Shown here: piece after piece, positions 56,125-64,000 of the stretch | Position numbering within the stretch: position 1 is the stretch's first letter | Layout: each line of letters opens with the position of its first letter | Assembly: GCA_030159075.1 (NCBI GenBank) | Contig: BROG01000078.1 | Span: 1,393,501-1,457,500, forward strand | Length of the DNA stretch: 64,000 nucleotides | From: Atrina japonica | Taxonomy: Eukaryota > Mollusca > Bivalvia > Pterioida > Pinnidae | Direction of reading: 5' to 3' | Notes under the pieces: model-generated | What the model saw: the letters and a program-made list of their open reading frames with translations, nothing else | Database searches by the model: none | What the model was told of the DNA's origin: nothing | Made by a program: the position numbers and the translations under genes

Positions 56125-56612
56125 ATAGTAAGACTATGGACCACCTATAGCTACCTGACTGACTCGGAATGGTCTAATTAGTGAGGTGGTCTCTAGAGTA
56201 ATAGTGGAGCCGGCCTGGCTCAGTCGGTAGCGCGCTCGACTCTGGATCGTGAGGTCGTGAGTTCGAGTCCCGCCGGCGACAGGTTGGTTTCCTGTCTTTC
56301 GGATGAGACAGTAAAAGCTGGAGGTCCCGTGTCACAGTAGGTGTTGGCACGTTAAAGAACCCTACTGCTCAATGGCCGTAAGTGCCGAGCATAGGCCAAA
56401 ATTTGAAGCCCTTCACCGGCATTTGGTGACGTCTCCATATGAGTGAAATATTATCGAGTGGGACGTTAAACAACAATAAACAAACAAACAAAACAAACTA
56501 GAGTAATAGTGAGGGTTTGAAATGAAATAATGTCTACTGTGAAATTTTACAACTGTCTAAATAGTTATGGACTTGAAAGTAAAGTGGTGTCTTTAAGCGT
56601 GGTTTCACTGTA
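56125..56612 (+). mobile_element. Diverged pogo-like MITE split by the SINE
   Basis: Left part (AGTAAGACTATGGACCACCT, AGTGAGGTGGTCTCT) and right part (TAAGCGTGGTTTCACTG-TA) resemble 50767-50947; the SINE at 56207-56497 sits between them. Confidence 0.5.
56193..56511 (+). mobile_element. Intact tRNA-derived SINE, family 1, with perfect 14 bp target duplication
   Basis: Body 56207-56497 between two copies of CTAGAGTAATAGTG. Head GCCGGCCTGGCTCAGTCGGT contains an A box and GTGAGTTCGAGTCCCGCC a B box. The body continues with GTTGGCACGTTAAAGAACCC and GTGCCGAGCATAGGCC, and ends in TGGGACGTTAAACAACAATA with an AAAC-rich tail. The other full-length copies (5078-5371, 36272-36583) and the fragments share this order. 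Resembles molluscan SINEs of the V-SINE type; that label is unchecked. Confidence 0.92.
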
Positions 56613-57454
56613 GTTCTACATGTACAAATCGATCTCAAGAAATTGTGCTGTTACAACATGTACATGTACACGTATGTATTTAGTTGCGATTATACCCCCA
56701 TCAATCCAATAAAATTACACAAAAATGTATGCCCTTCTGTCTTACCCAATAAAAATCAATTATAAAGTTGTCACATTGAAATTCAAATAAATTACAGATG
56801 ATTGAAATAAATTCTTACAAAAAGAGAACTTATACCTTATAAATATAATTAGCAGATAAAAATCAATTGTTATTACTGGTACTGGCACAAATGTACAATT
56901 TGGTTATGCATAAGCCATTCTTATACTGGTAAAAATCAATTATTTCGGCTCTTCGTGTATCAATTATGCCGAAAAAATATATATTCTCATTACTGGTACA
57001 ACGAACAGGGGCAGATCCAGTATTTGAAGTTAGAGGGGTTGCAAGTTTCAAAGATTTTTAGTAAGGCACATACATTTGTACGTTTTGATAATTTGTTGTG
57101 CCTTTTATAGAAACATTAGAAGTTTTTACACATTTTTAAGAACTGTACTGGCACATGCCTGTTGTGCCCAAGGCCCAAATCTGCCGCTGTTTAATTCTTA
57201 GCATTTATGGGGAGTTGACCAGTTGAGAGAGATACATGTACATGTACAATGTACAAATGTATATACAATGTACTTGTAAAACTAAAAATGTTGTAGAATC
57301 AACAACTTACTCAGGTACCGGTAATATGTTTTGATACTTCTGTTTTTGTAAATATGCGTTACATGTAACTTACAGAAAGAGACCCAGAGTTCTACAAGTA
57401 TTAAGGAACATGTAAGTAAAAGTGATGTGATATATCTACATTTTGTACCAACAA

Positions 57455-57810
57455 TTACGCAAATGAAGGTGATGAGTTCTTCTTATACATGTAGTTACTC
57501 AAAGCCCTTGTATACCTGTAACGGTACATGTATATGCCCAATCATCTGCATTGATCTATAAATGATTCTCCTAACATGCATGTTACTCAGTCACGTTACA
57601 TTTGTTATCCGTACTATCAGCTGTAATACAACAATTAAGCAACTAAGCAAATGAAGGTGATGCGTTTCTACTCAAAGCCCTTGTATACATGTTCACGTGT
57701 ACAAGTACATGTATGCCCAAACACCTGTAAATGATTTTTCTATCAAACGTGCATGTTACTGTCATCTACATGTACATCTGTTATCCGGACTACATGTATC
57801 GGCTGTAATA
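57455..57810 (+). repeat. Direct duplication, about 190 bp, two copies
   Basis: GCAAATGAAGGTGATG, ACTCAAAGCCCTTGTATAC, CATGCATGTTACT- and TGTTATCCG-containing segments occur at 57455-57640 and again at 57645-57810. Confidence 0.6.
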
Positions 57811-57902
57811 CATGTATGTATACTTGTACATGTGTAACATATGTGCACCTGGACATGTACAGCTGTACACGTCTAATACATTATTATGTACACATACATG
57901 TA

Positions 57903-57989
57903 TAACTCGCTCACCCCTAGAGACACATTTGGACTGCTCCAAGTCATTTATTTACAGCAGAGTCCATTGTTTTCAGGGGTTGATGAGAT
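57903..57989 (-). mobile_element. TTAA-type short MITE copy, reversed
   Basis: ACTCGCTCACCCCTAGAGAC, ACATTTGGACTGCTCC and TTTTCAGGGGTTGATGAGAT; termini degraded. Confidence 0.6.
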
Positions 57990-58781
57990 AATGTACATGA
58001 CATATATTTACATGTACAATGATGTACAAGTGTGCGTAACATTTACATACATTATACAAATACATACATGTAGTTACGTAAACAGAATCTCATTCAAAAT
58101 GATGGTGAAGGTTACATGTACATGTACACCACCTCTGACTTTGCTATTGGTAGAATGTATACATATATGTACATGTATGTTACAACGGCAACCCAGAAGT
58201 TATTTTTCACTTTACAAATTTGATTTTTCTTTTTCGTTGCCAGCATACAAAATGTAAGTATTCTATACCCTTGTTTAGCCAAATATTTGTTTTGTATCTA
58301 ATATACATGTAAGTTTTTATTGAGCAACACGGCCACTGTCAAGGTACATGTAATGATGTACATTGTACATGTAACAAGGTCACTGTACATGTCAAGGTAA
58401 CAAGGTCAAATACATGTACCTTGATTTCAATCGTATGAGTATGATGTCATTGGACTGGAAGTAGTATATGTACTACACTTCAGCTCACCCTTTTCCAAGA
58501 ACTGTCTGTACGTGTCGATTTCCCGGAATTCCGTTTGTCACGTCCCCATTTGTGACCCCGTTTGTTATTTATATACGTGGATATATATAAATACTGTGTG
58601 TGTGTTTGTTTGTACGCGTTAGATGGTTTTTTCAATTTTATTTGTGCCGATAAAAACGTCACGCTCCCGTGCTCACCAGGTAAAACTAACCGCACGAGTG
58701 TGTCCTGGTAGGTGCTCCAACGGTATAGTGTAGTAAATATTGAAAAAGCCATAAGTAATTACACCTCAATTTAAAAAACAC

Positions 58782-58988
58782 ATGTCTCATGCACAACGAT
58801 CTACCGAGCGGTTATTGGATTTACCGATTCCGCCCGAGAGATCTATTACTACTCAATATATCGAACCGTTATTAGATCTCCCGATTCCTGACGATTTTAA
58901 AAAAAAATATTTAAAACCCAAAACGTGTCTACACGGGCCAGACCTATCGTTACGACAGAATTTCCTCGACGCGCAGGTTAAAGTTTGA
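58782..58988 (+). pseudogene. N-terminal piece of the Polinton polymerase reading frame
   Basis: An open frame of 68 codons from an ATG in A-rich context (AAAACACATGTC). It contains a short internal duplication, LLDLPIP at residues 11-17 and again at 30-36. Beyond its stop the neighbouring frame stays codon-like up to about 59040, after which the main polymerase frame opens. I infer it is the N-terminus of the polymerase, separated by small indels near 58975 and 59030. It could instead be a separate small gene. Confidence 0.5.
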
Positions 58989-59024
58989 AACCAGGTTCGA
59001 CGAGTATAGAGTGGTCCCTGTTGA

Positions 59025-62000
59025 GGGACGACCGGGGTTATCGATATAGACCGTTTATTTGTACAACTCGTAAGGTCGGTGATAAACGATAGAGGGTTGC
59101 AAAACGGCGATAAATTTCGCCTCATCATCAATCACTCGAAATTCCCGAATCCGTTCAGTACGAAATATATTAACGTCTCGTGGGATTTAGCCGAAGATTT
59201 ATTCAAAGCACTGCAAGAGTATATAGAATATTACGAGGTGTCCTTAGACGAAGTAGAAATAGTCGTCCAGTCTACGATAATGCCGAGGGGAAAGGGGAAA
59301 CCCAAAGAACCGGTAACAAAGGAGACCTCGTCGAAGAAGAGAAATATCATCACGATTAAAAACGACGACGTTACGTGTCTGGCACGAGCCATCGTGACGG
59401 CGGTGGCCAACAAACATAAAGACAAATGGACGAATTCCCAGCTTCGAAACGGTTTCAACGACAGTCGTAAATTACAAAGGGTCGAAGCGTTAAAACTTCA
59501 CGAAGAAGCGGGCGTACCCGTCCGGGATGACGGTTGTACCTTGGAAGACGCGAAAACGTTTGCCGATCACCTGGGCGTGCAGATCAACGTGGTGGACGGC
59601 GAACGGTTCAACGAGATCATCTATACGACTGAAGGAAGCGACGACGACGCGATCTATCTGTACAAGAATAAAAATCACTTCGACGTGATTACGAAGATGA
59701 ACGGTTTTTTGGGTAAGGGATATTACTGTCACACTTGTAAGAAGGGATATACGAGACGAGATCGTCACAGATGTCCAGATAAGTGTCTATCGTGCTTCGG
59801 TTACGATTGCCCCGGGGGTGAAAGGAAAGTGTGCGACGATTGTAACAGAGCGTTTTTCGGCGAAGAATGTTTTAAGGAACATAAACGCGACAGAGGCACG
59901 AGAGACGGCGAACCGGACGTGGTTTGTTCAATCGTTCAGAAATGTTTAGAGTGCGAACGGGTGGTCAAGGACTTGAAGTCCCACGTATGCGGTCATTCCA
60001 AATGTCCGAATTGTCGAGCATACGTCGACATGACGACACACAAGTGTTTCATGGTCCAGAAACGATGTAAGGGTGGAAAATGCAAATCGGCCGAGTGCAA
60101 ACCCAAGAACCAGTGTTACAGTTGTAAAACATGGACGACAGAGTATTATTTTTACGACATAGAAGCGATGCAAGACACCGGCGTTCACATACCGAATCTA
60201 ATCGTGTGCCAAGACTTTGACGGTAATCAACACGAATTTTCTACCGTCGACGAGTTCTGCGAGTTTGTCTTGGATAAGAAAGTCGGTACGTTCATCGCCC
60301 ACAATGCCAAAGCGTATGACGCGCAGTTTTTGTTAAAGTATTTCGTGGAACATAACGTGAAACCCTATTGCATTTACAACGGTACGAAGATCATGTACAT
60401 GGAAGTCGGTTGTGTTCGCTTTATCGATTCCATAAATTTTGTCCAATCCGCTCTGGCGGAATTTCCGAAGACGTTTGGTATGACCGAACTCAAAAAGGGT
60501 TATTTCCCGCATTATTTCAACAACAAGCCGTGTCACCAACGTTACGTGGGACCGTTGCCCAGTAAAAAACACTACGGTGTCGATTACATGAGCAAACGCA
60601 ATAGGGAAGAGTTTTTAAAGTGGTACGAGTTGCGAAAGAACGACGTGTTTGATTTCCAGAAAGAACTGAAGGAGTACTGCACGTCCGACGTCGACATATT
60701 ACGACGGTCCATGTTGAAATTCAGGGAAGACTTTATCGCGTTGGAAAACATAGATCCTTTACAGTACGTGACGATAGCGTCCGTGTGCATGACCGTTTAC
60801 AGGAGTAATTACATGCCCGAAAAGATGATAGCCGTCCATAACGATAACGTCGTTCGCGATACGTACACAGCGCGAAATCCATTTCTTGGCTGGATCACGT
60901 GGCCGAGAGAGACGGCGTCGTCATACGACACGCGTTGAACGGCGGCGAGGTGACTCTGTCCGACGACATCGGTAAAGTCGACGGGTACTGCGAAGACACG
61001 AGGACGGTTTACGAATTTCAAGGATGTTTCTGGCACGGGTGTAAAAAGTGTTACGCTCGAAACACCGTCAATAACAAGAACCAATTCGAGATGGACACTC
61101 TCAGAAAACGAACCTCCGCGAAAAAACGAGAAGATACGAAGGGCCGGTTACGCGTTCGTCGAGGTCTGGGAATGCGATGCGAAAGACATAGCCGTTAAAG
61201 AGATCGTGACGCCGTTAGACCCGCGCGAGATGCCTTTTTCGGCGGTAGGACCAACGTGACCAAGTTGCTGTACGACTTCGATGGTAGAGAAAAGGGACGA
61301 TACGTCGACTTTGTCAGTCTGTACCCGACGGTCCAGTTTTATAAGACCTACCCTGTCGGTCACCCCACCAAAATAGTTAATCCCGAGCGCGTCGATCGAA
61401 CTTGGACGGGGTTCGTCAAATGTAAAGTCGTGCCTCCCCGGAAATTATATCATCCCGTCCTACCCGTCAAGATGAAATGCGGAAATGCCGAAAAGCTCTT
61501 GTTGTTCCCGCTGTGTAAGACGTGCGCCGAACGACGGTCACAGAAACCGTGCGAACACACCGACGAGCAGAGGTCGTTCGCGGGCACGTGGTGTACTCCC
61601 GAGCTATTCAAGGCCTTGGATAAGGGGTACGAGATAGAGAAGATTTACGAAGTTTGGGATTTTCTCTACACCACCGAGGACGCGGACCTCTTTAGAGGCT
61701 ACGTCAAGAAGTTTATGAAGATCAAGATGGAAAGTTCCGCTTTGAAGGTCGGGCCGGACACCACTTACGAGTCGGAAGAACGTTATAAAGACATGGTCAG
61801 AGAACGTTTGGGGATCGACTTGGGTGAAATAGAGTATAATCCCGGCATGCGCGCCATCTCTAAATTATGTCTCAACTCTCTCTGGGGCAAGTTCGGTCAA
61901 AGGGTCAACATGAAACAGACCAAATACGTGAGCGAACCGGCACATTTTTACAAACTGTTGTTGGACGACACGATAGACAATCTCAACATTCAGTTCATCA

Positions 62001-62559
62001 ACGACGACATGGTCCAGATGACTTACGATCTCAAAGGGCAAATTCGTCGATCAGTCCAAGAACGTCAACATCTTCATAGCGTGTTTTACGACGGCTCACG
62101 CCAGAACCATGTTATACGACGTGTTGGACAGACTCGACGATAGAGTGTTGGGATTCGATACCGATAGCGTGTGGTACGTGGATCGCGACGACGGGGTCTC
62201 GATCGACACGGGCGATAACTTGGGCGATTTGACGGACGAGTTAGGCGGCGATTTCATCACGTCGTGGTGCGCCACCGGACCCAAAATCTTATTCGTACGA
62301 AACGAACGCGGGTAAAAAGGTGTGTAAGGTCAAAGGATTTAGTCTGAATTACGAAAATTCTCTCTACATCAACCGAGAAGCGATGACCGACGTCGTTAAA
62401 GAAACGCGTAAGAGGATTACGACCGTTCGAGAAAACGCCATCACGAGAGATTCCGCAACCAAACGTGTCGTGAATCGATATCAGGAGAAAGAGTTTACGT
62501 TGTGTTACGATAAACGGGTGATGAAGGACGGGTACGACACGTTACCCTACGGGTATTAA
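59025..62559 (+). pseudogene. PolB: Polinton protein-primed family B DNA polymerase (frameshifted)
   Basis: Would copy the element using a terminal protein as primer. The largest intact piece is 59025-60938. Numbering from the GTG at 59079, it has a basic linker, a Cys/His-rich region (residues 216-350, several CxxC pairs), and the 3'-5' exonuclease motifs Exo I (YFYDIEAM, D360/E362), Exo II (FIAHNAKAYDAQFL, N409/D414) and Exo III (YCTSDVDIL, Y533/D537). The 61256-62143 piece carries palm motif A (VDFVSLYPTV) and motif B (LCLNSLWGKFG). The 62109-62315 piece carries motif C (GFDTDSVWY). The 62320-62559 piece has KVKGFSLNYENS and the typical ending TLPYGY. Frame changes fall near 60900, 61110, 61250, 62060-62110 and 62300. 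There is no ATG at the start of the main piece, whose first Met is at residue 68. Not functional as read; total span fits the family's usual 1000-1300 residues. Confidence 0.9.
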
Positions 62560-62587
62560 AAAATTTATTATTATTAATAAATTTTTT
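62558..62587. terminator. Palindromic bidirectional poly(A) signal between convergent genes
   Basis: Arms AAAAAATTTATTA (62558-62570) and TAATAAATTTTTT (62575-62587) are perfect reverse complements around TTAT. AATAAA is present on the plus strand (62576-62581) and on the minus strand (62564-62569). The polymerase stop codon (62557-62559) and the integrase stop codon (62587-62589) sit at its two edges. A shared 3'-end signal is inferred. Confidence 0.7.
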
Positions 62588-63465
62588 TAAACGACCAATA
62601 ATTCCTCTCGGACGAACGTTCTCTGAGGCGCCGGTTCCTTGAGCTGATACAGGTCGATGCCTTGCATTCTGAAATGCCTGTCTATGTCGTGTTTGTCGAC
62701 GCTCCAGATGGGATCGGTGGCCCTCCTGCGCCCCGCCGCTTCCAATTCGCCCGGTTGATATAGATATCTTACTTTCGCAAAGGGACTGATGGACGGTTGT
62801 ACTTTATCGACGGGTTCTCTACCTTTTTGGGCGGATCGGTCTCTTCGTTGATCGTTTTGACGACTTCCGGCAATTGTTTCACCCATTCTCTGTTTCTGTC
62901 TTTGGTTTTCATCTCTTGATCGTATTGATAGCTAAACAACTGTTCGCCCAACGTTCTATTAAATCGTTCGACGATGGCTTGGTCGCGGTGAAGGTCGACC
63001 CGTCCCCTTTTTATTCTAGCTCCGTGTCGGGTCATGAGTTTGGTGACGGCTCCCATGAATTCGCGGCCGGGGTCGACTTGTAATAATTTGGGAAACGTCA
63101 GACGCCCGTTCGTAGATCTTTTCGAAAGCGTCTGCCACCTCTCGACTGTCTTTGGTCGTCAGCGGTTCCGCTTCTTTGTAGCGCGTGCCCACGTCGACCA
63201 ACGTCAGCGCGTATTTGTACGTTTTTCCCGTCCACCTTGTCGTGCGGTAAAAAACAACAGGTCGGCCTGGTGAGTGTCGTTTTCTTTCGCGTCTTCGAAT
63301 CGAGGTCTCACGATCTTCTTGGGAGCCGGTAGGTAGATTTGCCACACGTCGTCTTGTTTTTTCAGGAATTCCAACGCTTCCTTCTCGCTGACTTTGGCCG
63401 CTTTGGCCCAATTTCCCGATGGCGGCCTTTCCCTTCCAATAGTGTTTGTGATAGATCTCTTCCAT
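62587..63465 (-). pseudogene. INT: Polinton retroviral-type integrase (frameshifted)
   Basis: Would insert the element into the host genome. Pieces run from right to left. 63465-63016 starts MEEIYHKHYWKGKAAIGKL and later reads YKYALTLVDVGTRYKEAEPL, the core beta-sheet of an RNase H-fold integrase. 63056-62769, extended upstream, contains the second catalytic Asp (VDPGREFMGA) and the Glu of VERFNRTLGEQLF, with 34 residues between them as in D,D(35)E enzymes. 62886-62587 is the C-terminal domain (PFAKVRYLYQPGELEA, DPIWSVDKHDI). The first catalytic Asp lies at a frame break near 63265. At least three frame changes, near 63390, 63265-63090 and 62830, disable it. About 293 codons overall. Similar to the Polinton-derived integrases found in nematodes and cnidarians (recalled, not searched). 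Confidence 0.85.
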
Positions 63466-63479
63466 GTTTTTACTTTAGG

Positions 63480-63875
63480 CGACGTATTTTTTTAACGCCG
63501 TAGAACACGAGTCCCGTTCCCACGATCACGAAGAGGAGTTCCTTGTCTTTTTGTTCTTCCGAGGGTTGATAGAAATCGCTCAACTTCGGTTCGGGCGGCA
63601 TCGCCGCTTCTTCCCGTCATCTGCGAGTAGAGTCGCATGGCGGCATCCACTTCTTTGTAGGTGTACAGGGAATGTCCTTCTTTCCTGAGTCTTTCGTTGA
63701 GAAAATCTAATCGCTTCGTGCGTTCGTGATTCCACCGATCTCTAGCCGCGGTCAGTTTTTCCATCGCTTCGTCGTGCCTCTTCTGTTCTTCGTGATTCGA
63801 GAATAGAAATTGTGATCCCGAGAAGGCGAGAGCATTGACTGCCGCGCCTCCTATCATCATCGCGATCGTTGCCAT
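63480..63875 (-). pseudogene. Small Polinton membrane-type protein (one frameshift)
   Basis: An ATG in a poly-A leader at 63875 opens a frame of about 127 codons. The start, MATIAMMIGGAAVNALAFSG, is hydrophobic and probably spans or inserts in a membrane. A charged helical region follows (HEEQKRHDEAMEKLTAARDR) and then YTYKEVDAAMRLYSQMTG. Near 63600 the sense shifts: the neighbouring frame then shows FYQPSEEQKDKELLF and a second hydrophobic stretch, stopping just before the integrase start. Proteins of this shape occur beside integrase in metazoan Polintons (recollection); no function known. The order and tight spacing suggest co-transcription with the integrase. Confidence 0.6.
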
Positions 63876-63898
63876 TTTTTTTAAATAGAATTTTTAGT

Positions 63899-64000
63899 TT
63901 ATTTCATGATATCGGCGGGGATGACGCCCTTCTTGACCAGCATGTCTTTGGTGTACTCGGCCAAAACGTAGTCGACGAAGACCATCCCGAGATCCTTAAG
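63899..64000 (-). CDS. 3' end of another Polinton gene (partial)
   Basis: The last 33 codons of a minus-strand frame entering from the right edge. It begins LKDLGMVFVDYVLAEYTKDM and ends VIPADIMK with a TAA at 63899-63901. Only 23 bases separate it from the ATG of the next gene. High CpG and no damage in the visible part. Function not recognised. Confidence 0.6.
   Translation of the reverse strand, partial: LKDLGMVFVDYVLAEYTKDMLVKKGVIPADIMK

Larger units (their letters stand above)
44980..58470. other. Region upstream of the visible FGD-like exons
   Basis: Probably 5' intron(s) plus flanking DNA. Besides the listed repeats and weak candidates, 49316-49579, 50105-50766, 50948-51989, 53936-55194, 56613-57454 and 57990-58470 hold no feature I can support. 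Words like ACATGTACATGTA are especially frequent. Confidence 0.5.
58480..64000. mobile_element. Polinton/Maverick element, left part (right end outside window)
   Basis: From about 58.5 kb the sequence becomes GC- and CpG-rich and almost fully coding. It carries the two hallmark genes of Polintons: a protein-primed family B DNA polymerase (plus strand) and a retroviral-type integrase (minus strand), with small virus-like genes beyond. The left boundary is judged from composition (between about 58450 and 58600). Terminal inverted repeats and the 6 bp target duplication cannot be tested because the other end is missing. Capsid, ATPase and protease genes, if present, lie to the right. Known: Polintons are 15-40 kb, replicate through a protein-primed polymerase, and are related to adintoviruses. 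Confidence 0.88.

Noticed and set aside
56207..56280. Functional tRNA gene
   Set aside because: A and B boxes are present, but the sequence continues into a SINE body with target duplications and is found in several copies.
58450..58600. Terminal inverted repeat of the Polinton
   Set aside because: Composition changes here, but the partner repeat is outside the window, so no TIR can be demonstrated.
61148..61363. Minus-strand frames opposite the polymerase
   Set aside because: Antisense shadows of the conserved plus-strand polymerase codons.

Overview
The window looks like AT-rich, intron- and repeat-rich nuclear DNA from a lophotrochozoan animal, most likely a bivalve mollusc. The basis is the canonical GT-AG introns, tRNA-derived SINEs with a mollusc-like tail, very frequent ACATGTACATGT-type words, and many short inverted-repeat elements. 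The species assignment is inference.

About 45 kb on the minus strand is one spliced gene. Seven exons (44926-44979, 37085-37130, 26591-26682, 10241-13428, 6849-6944, 2613-2764, 1332-1488) join in phase. They encode a Ser/Pro-rich disordered N-terminus, with a single 3.2 kb exon full of PxxP motifs, followed by the first two thirds of a Dbl-homology (RhoGEF) domain of the FGD5/FGD6 type. The rest of the DH domain and the expected PH-FYVE-PH part lie off the left edge. The 5' end is not resolved; a short candidate start exon sits at 56029-56069. The introns are filled with pogo-like and TTAA-flanked MITEs, fold-back elements, SINEs, minisatellites and microsatellites, several nested in one another.

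From 42 to 49.3 kb there are two ACCATGGTC-type arrays, a roughly 150 bp tandem array whose units carry AGGTCAAGGTCA nuclear-receptor-like sites, a CpG-richer possible promoter region (45.6-46.3 kb) and two weak candidate coding fragments. A 1.9 kb minisatellite (51.99-53.93 kb, 21 bp unit) produces long but spurious open frames.

From about 58.5 kb to the right edge, GC and CpG content rise sharply and coding becomes compact. This is the left part of a Polinton/Maverick element, a virus-like self-synthesising DNA transposon. A plus-strand protein-primed family B DNA polymerase (58782-62559) converges on minus-strand genes: a retroviral-type integrase (62587-63465), a small membrane protein (about 63480-63875), and the 3' end of another gene (63899-64000). 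The polymerase and integrase stop codons flank a 30 bp palindrome carrying AATAAA on both strands. The polymerase, integrase and membrane-protein genes are broken by small frameshifts although their catalytic motifs persist. The undamaged 3.2 kb host exon argues that most of this is real decay rather than general sequencing error. The right end and both terminal repeats of the element are not visible.
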